Shown: positions 17,171-26,553, counted from the stretch's first letter. The stretch is DNA of 64,000 nucleotides from Flaviflagellibacter sp963786225 (GCA_963786225.1 CAWAYQ010000032.1:434001-498000), one strand, 5' to 3'. The notes: generated from the letters alone by a model not told the origin. A program made the numbers and translations.

Positions 17171-18895
17171 ATGACTATCGCTGTAACTGATTTGCCCGCT
17201 CCACCGATTTCTCGTGGCCGGACATATTCGTTCCGCGATCCGCTGCTCTATGTCCAGATTCTGATCATCGCGTTTCTGTGCGTACTGATTGTCTATCCGA
17301 CGGTCATCATCCTGAATCTGTCATTTCGAGACGATAGCGGTGCGTTCTCGCTTCGCTGGTTCGTGGAAGCATATGGAAACCCGCGAAATTTGCAGGCAAT
17401 CGTCAACACGATCGTCATATCCGTCGGGTGTGCAGTGGCTTCGACGGTAGCGGGGACTTTTCTTGCATGGGCCGTGGTTCGCACCGATATGCCCGGCCGC
17501 CGTCTCGTCGAAATGGCGTCGATAATTCCGTTTATATCGACCCCCTTTATTGGTGCCTTGGCCTGGGTTCTTCTGGCGAGCCCGGAAACCGGCCTCGTCA
17601 ATCAATGGTGGCGAGCGCTCGGGCTCGCCGGGCCTCTCGTCAACATCTATTCCATATCGGGTATCATCTTCGTGGAATCGCTCTACGAGATGCCATTCGT
17701 CTTCCTGCTGGTCGCGGGAGCGCTGCGTTCCATGGACTCGACTCTGGAAGAGGCCTCCCTCTCGTCCGGCGCGGGCATCGTGAGCACGACATTGCGCGTA
17801 ACGTTTCCGCTCGTCCTGCCCGCCATTCTCGGCGGCGCGCTGCTTGTCTTCGTTCTGGCCGCCGAGCAGTTCGGCGTTCCGGCAGTGCTCGGTTCGCCGT
17901 CCCGTATTCGGGTTCTGACGACAAGCATCGTCGAAGCCCAGTCCGTCTATCCGCCGCGCACCGGTCTCGGTGCGGCGATGAGCATGACGCTTCTGGGCCT
18001 GGCCCTTCTCGGGCTTTGGGCGCAACAGAAGCTTCTGGGCCGCCGTTCCTACACGACGGTAGGCGGCAAGAGCACGCAGCCAAGGCGCTTCGAACTCGGC
18101 GGTCTCAGATGGGTCGTGCTCGCGATCTGCGCGGCCTATCTCGTGCTCGCGGTCGTTCTACCCTACGGAGCGATTTTCCTGAGTTCGATCCGTACGAACT
18201 GGACGCCTCAGTTCAGCCTCGACCAGTTGACCCTCGAAAACTTCCGCTGGGTTCTGTTCACCTATCCGATCACTCAGCGCGCATTCATCAACAGCCTGTT
18301 CCTGGCGACTGTAGGCGCGACGGTCACGATGCTGCTTTGCGCGGCGGTTTCGTTCCTGTCAACGCGTACGCGCCTGCCGGGCCGGAGTGTGCTCGATTAC
18401 CTCTGCATCCTGCCGATGGGATTCCCTGGTGTTGTGCTCGCTTTCGGTCTCCTGCAGGCGTGGATCAATCCGCCTTTCGTGCTGTACGGGACAATCTGGA
18501 TTCTGTTTGCGGCCTACATGACCCGTTACATTCCGATCGGGGTGCGTTCGACATCGGCCACCCTCCTGCAAATTCATCCTTCGCTTGAAGAGGCGTCGCT
18601 TTCGAGCGGTGCTAACTGGGCGCAGACCTTCAAGAACGTAACTCTGCCGCTGTTGAAGCCGGGTCTCTTCGCCGGCTGGGTGCTCGTGTTCATCGCCTTC
18701 TCGCGCGAGCTCAGTGCGTCGGTCCTGCTTTACTCGCCGCGGCTCGAAGTGCTTTCCGTCGCGATCTACGACCTCATGCAGAGCGGCAACTACAGGGCGC
18801 TTTCGGCGCTCGCATTCCTGCAACTGGGCATGGCCATGACCATGCTCGCCATCGCCAAATGGGCCATCGGTCTCGACCGGGTGGTTTCCAAATGA
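17171..18895 (+). CDS. ABC transporter permease, two-domain (Fe3+ type)
   Basis: 574-residue inner-membrane protein with about 12 transmembrane segments and two copies of the binding-protein-dependent permease (BPD) domain. Both halves carry the EAA loop that contacts the ATPase: EEASLSSGAGIVSTTLRVTFPLVLPAIL (near residues 194-220) and EEASLSSGANWAQTFKNVTLPLLKPGL (near 475-500). This duplicated layout is the FbpB/SfuB type used in Fe3+ and some amine or phosphonate importers. Its stop overlaps the ATPase start (ATGA), so the two are translationally coupled. Confidence 0.94.
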   Translation: MTIAVTDLPAPPISRGRTYSFRDPLLYVQILIIAFLCVLIVYPTVIILNLSFRDDSGAFSLRWFVEAYGNPRNLQAIVNTIVISVGCAVASTVAGTFLAWAVVRTDMPGRRLVEMASIIPFISTPFIGALAWVLLASPETGLVNQWWRALGLAGPLVNIYSISGIIFVESLYEMPFVFLLVAGALRSMDSTLEEASLSSGAGIVSTTLRVTFPLVLPAILGGALLVFVLAAEQFGVPAVLGSPSRIRVLTTSIVEAQSVYPPRTGLGAAMSMTLLGLALLGLWAQQKLLGRRSYTTVGGKSTQPRRFELGGLRWVVLAICAAYLVLAVVLPYGAIFLSSIRTNWTPQFSLDQLTLENFRWVLFTYPITQRAFINSLFLATVGATVTMLLCAAVSFLSTRTRLPGRSVLDYLCILPMGFPGVVLAFGLLQAWINPPFVLYGTIWILFAAYMTRYIPIGVRSTSATLLQIHPSLEEASLSSGANWAQTFKNVTLPLLKPGLFAGWVLVFIAFSRELSASVLLYSPRLEVLSVAIYDLMQSGNYRALSALAFLQLGMAMTMLAIAKWAIGLDRVVSK

Positions 18896-20049
18896 CACGA
18901 AGCGAAAATACAACCGGACTGTCAGTACAGAAGCTGACCAAAAGGTATAACGGTGTGCTCGCCGTCGACAATGTCTCTTTCGACGTCAAGGCTGGCGAGT
19001 TCCTGTCTCTGCTTGGCCCCAGCGGCTGCGGCAAGACGACGACACTTCGCTCCATCGCGGGTTTCGAACGCCCGGACAGCGGCCGAATTCTGCTCGACGG
19101 CCAGCCGATAACCGACCCGCAAGCCGGGATTTTCGTGCCGCCGAACAAGCGCCATTTCGGCATGGTGTTTCAGTCATATGCGGTCTGGCCGCACATGACG
19201 GTTCTCGACAACGTCGCCTATCCGCTCAAGGTGCGCGGCGGAATACCGCGCGCCGCACAGCAGGAGCGTGCCGTCGAGCAGCTCGAAATCGTCGGGCTCG
19301 CTGGTTACGAACGGCGGTATCCGAACGAACTGTCGGGCGGTCAGCAGCAACGCGTCGCACTGGCGCGCGCGCTCGTCATGGAGCCGCGCGTCCTGCTGTT
19401 TGACGAGCCGCTGAGCAATCTCGATGCGAAGCTTCGGGAACGCATGCGGTTCGAGCTGATCGAGATTCAGAGCAAGCTCGGAATCTCCGCCGTCTACGTC
19501 ACGCACGATCAGGCCGAGGCGATGGTCATGAGCGCACGCGTGATCGTGATGGATCGGGGCAAGATCGCGCAGGAGGGACCGCCGAAGGAAATCTACGCGG
19601 CGCCCCGGACTCGCTTCGTCGCGGACTTCATCGGATTGAGCATTTTCATCGATGCCGAAATCCTCGATCAGGACAAGACGGTCTGGCGCGCCCGCACAGC
19701 GCTCGGCGATCTGCTGTGCGTCAGCGACCAGGATCACCTGCGCGGCGAAAAAGTGGTCGTCGCCATCCGGCCGGAACGCGTGCAGATCGCGAAAGCTCCG
19801 TGCCGTGAAGCCAATGCATTCCGCGCCGTGTTGCAGAACGCCTACTTTATCGGTCCCTACACCGAGTACTTCGTCGAGGTTGCCGGGGTCGTGATGCGCG
19901 TGCAGGCGCCGTCACCCCTCGATGTGCTGGCCGGTGACGAAGTCTTTGTCGGTGTTACACCGAGCAATTGCCGCATCGTCTCGGCATCTCACGCCCCCGG
20001 CACGAGTCCAGACGAACATTTGTCATCGTCTATTCAAGGCAGCCTTTAG
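18892..20049 (+). CDS. ABC transporter ATP-binding protein (FbpC/PotA type)
   Basis: 385 residues. Walker A GPSGCGKTT near residue 45, signature LSGGQQQRVALARAL near 143, Walker B VLLFDEPLSNLD near 163, and the switch His in YVTHDQAEAM near 200; a C-terminal TOBE-type domain follows (about 285-375). It energises the two-domain permease encoded upstream. The ATG lies inside the permease stop region (ATGA overlap), and an upstream in-frame start would lie inside the permease gene. Substrate unknown. Confidence 0.94.
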   Translation: MTRSENTTGLSVQKLTKRYNGVLAVDNVSFDVKAGEFLSLLGPSGCGKTTTLRSIAGFERPDSGRILLDGQPITDPQAGIFVPPNKRHFGMVFQSYAVWPHMTVLDNVAYPLKVRGGIPRAAQQERAVEQLEIVGLAGYERRYPNELSGGQQQRVALARALVMEPRVLLFDEPLSNLDAKLRERMRFELIEIQSKLGISAVYVTHDQAEAMVMSARVIVMDRGKIAQEGPPKEIYAAPRTRFVADFIGLSIFIDAEILDQDKTVWRARTALGDLLCVSDQDHLRGEKVVVAIRPERVQIAKAPCREANAFRAVLQNAYFIGPYTEYFVEVAGVVMRVQAPSPLDVLAGDEVFVGVTPSNCRIVSASHAPGTSPDEHLSSSIQGSL

Positions 20050-20094
20050 GAAACCGTGGAAAACGAAAAGCCCGCTCGACGGAGGTCAGGTCAT

Positions 20095-20319
20095 CGTCGA
20101 TTACCTGATCCGCTGCACGGACTATGCCGCCACGGCGCAGTCATGCGGCGTCGAGGCGGTCAACATCAATCGGACCGGCGATCTGGCGATGCCATCAAGC
20201 CGTACCTGATCGATGCTCACGTCAGCGCCGAGGAAAACCCGAAAGGGGCGGGCGTTTGGGAGCTTCCTGGACTCGGCTATAACCTGCAGGCGATCGGCAA
20301 GCAGTTCCTTCCGGGCTGA
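20095..20319 (+). pseudogene. C-terminal remnant of a thiamine-pyrophosphate-dependent enzyme
   Basis: Two short frames together resemble the end of acetolactate-synthase-like TPP enzymes: DYAATAQSCGVEAVNINRTGDLA in one frame, then, after a change of frame near 20190, AIKPYLIDAHVSAEENPKGAGVWELPGLG in another. The usual residues between these blocks are missing, so bases were lost rather than merely inserted. No start codon or upstream two thirds of the enzyme is present. It sits 45 bases after the ATPase gene and just before the riboswitch. Confidence 0.65.
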
Positions 20320-20482
20320 AACACGGCATGGCCCGGGCGGGGACCCGTCCTGCCTGGGCAAAGCAGCCGTGTGGGGGCCTCTTAGCGCCCCTGTCGCAAC
20401 CCGGCCTGCGTCAGCAACTCTTATGCGGCTAACCGGGGTGGAATACCTTCCACAACCTCCCCATGTGAGGTAGGATAGCACT

Positions 20483-20653
20483 GCATATCCAGGAGAAGCC
20501 GTGCAAACGGCTACCGAAGGCGCAAGTCCCGGAAAACGCTCAGGTCAGATACTGGATGCACGTAGAATGATCTGGAGAGCGTCCCGTCAGGGGCCGCCGA
20601 AGGGGCAAGCGAAGCGACACGCTTCGTGAATCTCTCAGGCAAAAGGACAGATC
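20483..20653 (+). promoter_or_regulatory. tandem glycine riboswitch
   Basis: Two glycine aptamers in series. Aptamer 1 (about 20483-20559) has AGGAGA, ACCGAAGGCGCAAG and AACGCTCAGGTCAGATAC; its outer helix pairs GCAT..CC with GGATGC. Aptamer 2 (20569-20653) is a near-perfect match: GGAGAG, CCGAAGGGGCAAGC, then AATCTCTCAGGCAAAAGGAC, with outer stem GATCT / AGATC and an internal hairpin GAAGCG / CGCTTC. The tandem layout is the known cooperative form. It lies directly upstream of the D-amino-acid dehydrogenase gene on the same strand. Confidence 0.95.
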
Positions 20654-20673
20654 GGGGAGAGACGTCCCGAATG

Positions 20674-20688
20674 GTCCTTTGCGGAGAG
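20674..20688 (+). promoter_or_regulatory. riboswitch expression platform with the dadA Shine-Dalgarno
   Basis: The sequence GTCCTTTGCGGAGAG contains the Shine-Dalgarno GGAGAG (20683-20688), eight bases before ATG 20697. It is complementary to the 3' strand of aptamer 2, 20632-20648 (CTCTCAGGCAAAAGGAC): 7 bp plus 2 bp plus 5 bp with small bulges. Without glycine this helix would hide the ribosome site; glycine binding uses the same strand in the aptamer and would free it, giving an ON switch. No poly-T tract is seen, so control is probably translational. Confidence 0.65.
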
Positions 20689-20696
20689 CCTTTACG

Positions 20697-21977
20697 ATGC
20701 ACATCGCCGTTATCGGCGCCGGTATAACCGGCGTCACCACAGCCTACGCCTTGTCCGAGAAGGGCTATACGGTCACGGTCTTCGATCGGAACCGTTATGC
20801 GGCCATGGAAACCTCGTTCGCCAATGGCGGGCAGCTCTCGGCGTCCAACGCCGAAGTCTGGAACAATTGGTCGACGGTCTGGAAGGGCGTCAAGTGGATG
20901 TTCCGCAAGGACGCGCCGCTTCTGGTGAACCTGAAGCCCAGCTGGCACAAATATTCCTGGATGGCGGAGTTTATCGCCAATATCCCGCATTACCGCGAGA
21001 ACACGATCGCAACGACGAAACTCGCGATTGAGGGCCGTAAATACATGTTCGCGATGGCCGAGCGCGAGAAGATCGATTTCGACCTCGAAAAACGCGGTAT
21101 TCTCCATGTTTACCAAAGCAAGGCGGATTTCGATCACGCGACCGAAGTGAACGCACTCCTCAACGAGGGCGGGCTCGACCGGCGCGCCGTCACACCCGGC
21201 GAGATCAAGGCGATCGAACCCGCTCTGCAGGGAGAGTTCTACGGCGGGTTCTTCACGCCCTCGGATTCGACGGGCGACATCCACAAGTTCACGACGGGCC
21301 TCGCCGAGGCGGCGAAGAAGCAGGGCGCTAATTTCATCCTCGATGCGGATGTGCAGCAGATCTCCGCATCGGGCAGACCGCGCGTGACATGGCGCGACAA
21401 ACACGGCGGGGATCTTGGGATAGTGAAGTCCTTGGACGTCGATGCAATCGTTATCTGCGCGGGCAGCCACAGCCCTCAGTTCGCGCGCATGGTCGGCGAC
21501 CGCGTCAACATCTATCCGGTAAAAGGCTACTCGATCACCGTGCTCATGGACGATGAGGAAAGCCGCGCGGCAGCTCCCTGGGTGAGCCTGCTCGACGACC
21601 ACGCCAAGATCGTCACCAGCCGCTACAAGAATCGCTTCCGCGTCGCAGGAACCGCGGAGTTCAACGGCTACAATCGCGACATCCGCTACGACCGCATCAA
21701 GCCCCTGATCGAGTGGGTGAACAGGTTCTTCCCGCAGGTGAACACCAGCCAGAGCGTTCCGTGGGCCGGGCTCAGGCCGATGATGCCGAATATGCTGCCG
21801 CGTGTCGGTCCGGGCTCAAAGGCCGGGATTTATTACAACACGGGCCACGGCCATCTCGGCTGGACCCTGGCTGCCGCGACAGCCGAACTGATCGCCGCGC
21901 GGATCGAGACCGACCTGCCGCTCGACGAGGTGGGCGGGCAACGCGTCGCAGCCCCCAAACGGATGGCAGCTGTATAA
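20697..21977 (+). CDS. dadA: D-amino-acid dehydrogenase (DadA family)
   Basis: 426-residue FAD amine oxidoreductase (DAO fold). The N-terminus MHIAVIGAGITGVTTAY is the FAD-binding motif; FANGGQLSASNAEVWNNW near residues 41-58 is the DadA signature, and GHGHLGWTLAAATAELIA near the C-terminus closes the FAD site. DadA oxidatively deaminates small D-amino acids at the inner membrane and passes electrons to quinone; some relatives accept glycine. ATG 20697 follows a good Shine-Dalgarno and removes a six-residue TTG-started extension. The glycine riboswitch implies induction by glycine. Confidence 0.93.
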   Translation: MHIAVIGAGITGVTTAYALSEKGYTVTVFDRNRYAAMETSFANGGQLSASNAEVWNNWSTVWKGVKWMFRKDAPLLVNLKPSWHKYSWMAEFIANIPHYRENTIATTKLAIEGRKYMFAMAEREKIDFDLEKRGILHVYQSKADFDHATEVNALLNEGGLDRRAVTPGEIKAIEPALQGEFYGGFFTPSDSTGDIHKFTTGLAEAAKKQGANFILDADVQQISASGRPRVTWRDKHGGDLGIVKSLDVDAIVICAGSHSPQFARMVGDRVNIYPVKGYSITVLMDDEESRAAAPWVSLLDDHAKIVTSRYKNRFRVAGTAEFNGYNRDIRYDRIKPLIEWVNRFFPQVNTSQSVPWAGLRPMMPNMLPRVGPGSKAGIYYNTGHGHLGWTLAAATAELIAARIETDLPLDEVGGQRVAAPKRMAAV

Positions 21978-21983
21978 AGCGGC

Positions 21984-22586
21984 ATGGCAAAACTTCGTCC
22001 TTCGCTCCTAGCCGGGCCGCTTCTGTTCCTTGTCGGGCTGATCGGCCTCGGCGTCGGCTTTTTCGTCTTCAAGCCGCCGCAGCCCGGCAGCTCCGTCACG
22101 CAGACCTCGGCGCTCGTCGGCGGTCCGTTCAGGCTTGTCGATCAGGACAACCGCCCGGTTACCGAAGCGGACATGAAGGGAAAGCCCTTCATGGTCTTCT
22201 TCGGTTTCACCCATTGTCCCGATGTCTGCCCGACGAAATTGTTCGAAATCTCGCAGGTGTTGAATATCGTCGAGAAGGATCAGCCCGGCATCACCGCGCT
22301 CTTCGTCAGCGTCGATCCGGAACGCGACACGCCTGATGTGATGAAGCGCTATCTGTCGAGCTTCAATCCGGGCATCAAGGGATTGACCGGCGATCAGGCG
22401 TCGGTCGATGCCGTCGTGAAAGCCTACCGCGCGTATGCCAAGAAGGTGCCGCTCGAAGACGGTACGTACACCATGGACCACACGTCGCTCGTCTATCTGA
22501 TGGACGGGCAGGGCGGGTTCGTCACCTCGCTGGACATGACCAAACGCGATACCGAGATCGCGGACGAGATTCGCCGCCGTCTCTAG
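21984..22586 (+). CDS. SCO1/SenC copper chaperone-like protein
   Basis: 200 residues with an N-terminal membrane anchor (about residues 9-29, LAGPLLFLVGLIGLGVGFFVF) and a thioredoxin-like periplasmic domain. The copper ligands are present: FGFTHCPDVCPT gives the CxxxC pair and MDHTSLVYLMD the histidine. SCO proteins help build the CuA site of cytochrome oxidase. It starts six bases after dadA, so it may share the riboswitch-controlled transcript, although no functional link is evident. Confidence 0.94.
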   Translation: MAKLRPSLLAGPLLFLVGLIGLGVGFFVFKPPQPGSSVTQTSALVGGPFRLVDQDNRPVTEADMKGKPFMVFFGFTHCPDVCPTKLFEISQVLNIVEKDQPGITALFVSVDPERDTPDVMKRYLSSFNPGIKGLTGDQASVDAVVKAYRAYAKKVPLEDGTYTMDHTSLVYLMDGQGGFVTSLDMTKRDTEIADEIRRRL

Positions 22587-22675
22587 GCCCCGGCGGTTCG
22601 GCCAGGCGAGGCTTCCAGCAAACCCCGCAAGCCACTATAACTTTGGTCCCTCGGGCCAAGACGAGTCTTCTCGAC

Positions 22676-23530
22676 ATGCGATCGGTGAGTGCGGCAATCC
22701 TAATCGCGGCGGGCCTTATCGCGACGGGGCTTCTGCTGCCCGTTCCGGCGCCTGCGGCCGAACCCGCGGTGCAGATTCCGAGCCTGCGCAGTTCGACGGC
22801 TGAACTCCTGCCGGACGAGAAAGGTCCGCGCCGTCTTGTCCGCTTTCTGACCTCGTCCGATTTTCCGCCGTTCCAGTTCCTGAAGCCCGACCAGAACCCG
22901 GCCGGGATGAACGTCGATCTGGCGCGGGCGATCTGCGACGAGCTTGAGTTTCCCTGCACGATCCAGGCGCTGCCCTGGGACGACCTTCTGGATGCGCTCG
23001 AAAACGGTCGCGCCGACGCGCTGGTCGCGGGGTTCCGGCCCAGCGAGGAACTGCGAGCAAAGGCCGATCTGACCCGGCCCTACTTCCGGCTTCCGGCACG
23101 CTTCGCCGTGAAGAAGGGCGGCGCCGTCACGGACCCTACGCCCGAAGAGCTCCAAAACCGCAAGATTGCCGTCGTCAGCGGCACGGCCCATGAGGCCTAT
23201 CTGAAGGCCTTCTTTCCGAACTCCGATATTGCAGGCTTTCCTGATATCGCCCTTGCCCGCATCGCGCTGAAGGACGGCGTGGCCGACGCCCTGTTCGGCG
23301 ACGGCGCGGGACTGTCGCTCTGGCTCGGCGGCACGGAATCGGCCCAATGCTGCGCGTTCGCGGGCGGCCCCTTCCTCGAAAGCCGCTTCTTCGGCGAGGG
23401 CCTGACGATTGCCGTCCGCAAGGGCGATAATCGCCTCCGCCAGGATCTCGACAAGACCCTCGACGTCCTCGAGGAGAAGGGCATTCTCGGCGATCTCTAC
23501 CTGCGCTGGTTCCCGCTGGGACTTTTCTGA
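22676..23530 (+). CDS. periplasmic amino-acid-type solute-binding protein (family 3)
   Basis: 284 residues. A signal peptide covers about residues 1-24 (hydrophobic stretch then PAPAAE). The mature part follows the SBP family 3 plan: LTSSDFPPFQFLKPDQNPAGMNVDLARAICDEL, then PWDDLLDALENGRADALVAGF, and VVSGTAHEAYLKAFFP in the second lobe. ATG 22676 is used because it starts the signal peptide; GTG 22643 is an alternative. No permease or ATPase is adjacent, so it is an orphan receptor or a sensor-like protein. Confidence 0.9.
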   Translation: MRSVSAAILIAAGLIATGLLLPVPAPAAEPAVQIPSLRSSTAELLPDEKGPRRLVRFLTSSDFPPFQFLKPDQNPAGMNVDLARAICDELEFPCTIQALPWDDLLDALENGRADALVAGFRPSEELRAKADLTRPYFRLPARFAVKKGGAVTDPTPEELQNRKIAVVSGTAHEAYLKAFFPNSDIAGFPDIALARIALKDGVADALFGDGAGLSLWLGGTESAQCCAFAGGPFLESRFFGEGLTIAVRKGDNRLRQDLDKTLDVLEEKGILGDLYLRWFPLGLF

Positions 23531-23622
23531 TCTCCGGATTCTTCTGATCTCCGGATTGACGCGCCCGATTTGACGCGCGTGCCCGCCGAACCTAGTTTCC
23601 GCGCAACTCAGGAGCTTCCGAC

Positions 23623-25291
23623 ATGCCCGCGTCCGGCATCACGCCCGAACTGATCGAACTCGCCCAGGTCTCCCCGGCCTGGCCGTTCGAGGAGGCGCGC
23701 AAACTCGTTGCCCGCGTCGAGACGCGCGGGACCGGGCAAAGGCGATGTTCTGTTCGAGACGGGCTACGGTCCTTCCGGCCTGCCGCATATCGGAACATTC
23801 GGCGAGGTCGCGCGCACCAGCATGGTGCGCCATGCCTTTCGTGTGCTGACCGGCGACAGGATACCGACACGGCTTCTCTGCTTTTCCGACGACATGGACG
23901 GTCTGCGCAAAGTGCCGGACAACGTGCCGAACCGGGCGGCGATGGAGCCGTTCCTCGGCAAGCCGCTGTCGCGCGTGCCTGATCCCTTCGGCAGCCCCGA
24001 AGGCTCGTTCGGCGCCGCCAACAATGCGCGCCTGCGCGCGTTCCTCGACCGCTTCGGCTTCGATTACGAATTCGCCAGCGCCACCGATTATTATACGTCG
24101 GGCCGTTTCGACGCGACATTACTGCGCATGCTTGCGAACTACGATGCGGTGATGGACATCATTCTGCCGACGCTCGGTCCTGATCGTCGCGCGACCTATT
24201 CGCCGTTCCTTCCGGTTTGCCCACGTACGGGCGTCGTGCTGCAGGTTCCGATGGTCGCCCGCGACGAGGCGGCCGGCACGATCACGTATCTCGATCCCGA
24301 GACGGGCGAGCGTGTGACGACGCCGGTCACGGGCGGCAATGTGAAGTGCCAGTGGAAGGCCGATTGGGCGCTGCGCTGGGTCGCGCTGGATGTCGATTAC
24401 GAGATGGCGGGCAAGGACCTGATCGACTCCGTCACGCTTTCCAGCAAGATCGCGAAGGTTCTCGGCGCCGAGCCGCCGGAAGGCTTCAACTACGAACTCT
24501 TTCTCGACGAGAACGGGCAGAAGATTTCGAAGTCGAAGGGCAACGGCCTCACCATCGAGGACTGGTTGGCCTATGCCTCGCCTGAATCGCTGTCGCTCTA
24601 CATGTTCCAGAGCCCGCGCTCGGCGAAGAAGCTGCACTTCGATGTCATCCCGCGCAATCTCGACGATTACCTGACCTTCCTCGAAAAGTTTCCGCAGCAG
24701 GAAACGAAGGAGAGGCTGCAAAATCCTGTCTGGCACATCCATTCCGGATCGCCGCCCGCGGTCGAACGCATCGGTTCGGAAGAGGTACAGCTTTCGTTCT
24801 CGATGCTGCTGAACATCGCCTCGGTCTCGAATGCCGAAACCGCCGAGCAGATGTGGGGCTTCATCCGTAAATATGCCCCGGGCGTCGGACCGGACACGCA
24901 TCCGCGCCTCGGCCAACTCGTCGGCTATGCGGTGCGCTATTATCATGACTTCGTAAAGCCGAAGAAGGTCTTCGCCGCCCCGGACGAGATTGCGCGCAAA
25001 GCGCTGAAAGCACTGGACGAGGAGCTCGCCAGGCTGCCTCCGGACGCGACGTCCGATGTCATCCAGTACGTGGTCTACGAGGTCGGGCGTACATACTATC
25101 CGGACTTGTCGGGAAAGGCGAAGTCGCCCGATGGCCGGCCAGGTGTCTCGCAGGCCTGGTTCGGGACGCTCTACAAGACCCTGATCGGCCAGGAGCGCGG
25201 CCCGCGCTTCGGTTCTTTCGTCGCGGTCTATGGAATCGACGGAACCCGCGCGCTCATCGAGAAAGCGCTGAAAGACGAACTCGCAGCGTGA
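23623..25291 (+). CDS. lysK: class I lysyl-tRNA synthetase (frameshifted)
   Basis: About 555 residues if joined; attaches lysine to tRNA-Lys. The first 36 residues (LAQVSPAWPFEEARKLVARVE) lie in one frame and the rest, from GKGDVLFETGYGPSGLPHIGTFGE, one base later. The HIGH-type motif is HIGTF and the KMSKS-type motif is KISKSKGN, both class I. The extra base lies within 23728-23740. Class I LysRS is usual in alphaproteobacteria and essential when alone, and no second lysS is in the window, so an assembly error is the likely explanation. A REP-like repeat follows the stop. Confidence 0.93.
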
Positions 25292-25296
25292 GCCTT

Positions 25297-25451
25297 ATCC
25301 TCTCCCGTTCACGGGAGAGGACGACTCGACGCCGGGAGGCGTCGAGCGAGGTGAGGGGAGAGCCAGGAAAGATGATCTCTACGATCGTGCTTGCCCTCAC
25401 CCCGGTCGTCTGACGACGACTCGACCCTCTCCCGCTTCGCAGGAGAGGGGA
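25297..25451. repeat. REP-like palindromic element, copy 1
   Basis: Intergenic palindromic unit just after lysK: hairpin CCTCTCCCG..CGGGAGAGG (25299-25320), hairpin CGACGCC..GGCGTCG (about 25326-25343), GGTGAGGGG near 25350 matched by CCCTCACCCC at 25394-25403, and a closing hairpin CCTCTCCCGC..GGAGAGG. The same building blocks in the same order recur at 51371-51508. Confidence 0.8.
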
Positions 25452-25454
25452 GAA

Positions 25455-26084
25455 CTACTGGCTCGACCACAAAATCCGCGCGATCCACGCCACCTCCGAC
25501 ATCGGCAGCGTGCGATCTTCGTCCTCGGGATTGAACGAGCGCAGCTCGACAGTTTTCTCGGTCTTGCGCACCAGTTCCTTGGCCATCACCTCACCGTCGG
25601 TCGTGCGCAGAACGACACGATCGCCGCGCCGTGGTTTGGCCGCCGGCGAGACCACGATCGTATCGCCCTTGCGATACAGCGGCAGCATGGAATTGCCCGA
25701 AATCTCCAGCGCGTAAGCGTGATCGTCGTCGATGTCCGGCAGACTGACTTCGTCCCAGTTATTGCCGACGGGGAAACCCGCATCGGTGAAATATCCGGCG
25801 CGTCCCGCCTGTGCGAGACCGATCAGCGGCACGGTGCGATTGCCGGCGCGGCCGCGGCCGGCGACGATATCGAGAAAACTTTCGAGCGATGCGCCGGTGG
25901 CTTGCAGAATTTTCGCGACCGATTCGGTCGAGGGCCAACGCGGACGTCCGTCGGCGGCGATTCGCTTCGAACGGTTGAACGTCGTCGGATCGAGTCCCGC
26001 CTTCTTGGCGAGTCCCGACGCCGACATTCCATGCGTTTCCGCAAGGCTGTCGATCGCGCTCCAGATACGAGTGTGAGTGAGCAT
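25455..26084 (-). CDS. S24-family (LexA/CI-like) transcriptional regulator
   Basis: 209 residues. An N-terminal helix-turn-helix (MSASGLAKKAGLDPTTFNRSKR, about residues 20-45) is joined to an S24 peptidase domain with the nucleophile serine in EISGNSMLPLYRKGD (near 130) and a lysine in EVMAKEL (near 165). An Ala-Gly pair in LAQAGRAGYF could be the self-cleavage site. It resembles the HTH-S24 regulators of Rhizobiales rather than LexA itself. ATG 26084 is preferred to longer starts because the HTH begins shortly after it. Targets are unknown. Confidence 0.88.
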   Translation of the reverse strand: MLTHTRIWSAIDSLAETHGMSASGLAKKAGLDPTTFNRSKRIAADGRPRWPSTESVAKILQATGASLESFLDIVAGRGRAGNRTVPLIGLAQAGRAGYFTDAGFPVGNNWDEVSLPDIDDDHAYALEISGNSMLPLYRKGDTIVVSPAAKPRRGDRVVLRTTDGEVMAKELVRKTEKTVELRSFNPEDEDRTLPMSEVAWIARILWSSQ

Positions 26085-26208
26085 TATCCCGCCGCCGTGA
26101 GATGCTGAATTTATGTAGGAATTAGTACCTCCAAGACTGTTTGTCCAGCCCCGCTTTCTGCGTAGGCTTGATCGCGGAAGCACGGCTCTCTAAAGCTCGC
26201 GGACACGC

Positions 26209-26553
26209 ATGACAACGTCTCGGCTCATCTACAAAATTCTGGATCGCGCGCTTTGGCAGCACGCGCAGAGCGATGGATTGTTTCGCGGCGCGCCGGTCGA
26301 TCTTGCGGACGGCTACATCCATTTCTCGACGATGAGTCAGGTGACGGAAACCGCGGCGAAACACTTCGCGGGAGAAGCCGATCTTGTTCTTCTCGCCGTC
26401 GATGCCGCGAAGCTGACATCCCTGAAATGGGAACCCTCGCGCGGCGGCGATCTCTTTCCGCATCTTTATGGCGATCTCGGATTGTCGGCGGTGCTTTGGG
26501 CAAAGCCGCTGCCTTGGGACGGCGTGCGTCACATCTTTCCGGAGCTTTCATGA
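26209..26553 (+). CDS. DUF952 family protein
   Basis: 114 residues with the DUF952 pattern: YKILDRALWQHAQ at the start, LADGYIHFSTMSQVTETAAKHF in the middle and the end motif FPHLYGDL..VLWAKPLPW. The fold is small and cytoplasmic with no established function, although the motif set recalls ADP-ribose-type binding proteins. Its stop overlaps the pyrD start (ATGA), a neighbour pairing found in many alphaproteobacteria. Confidence 0.9.
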   Translation: MTTSRLIYKILDRALWQHAQSDGLFRGAPVDLADGYIHFSTMSQVTETAAKHFAGEADLVLLAVDAAKLTSLKWEPSRGGDLFPHLYGDLGLSAVLWAKPLPWDGVRHIFPELS

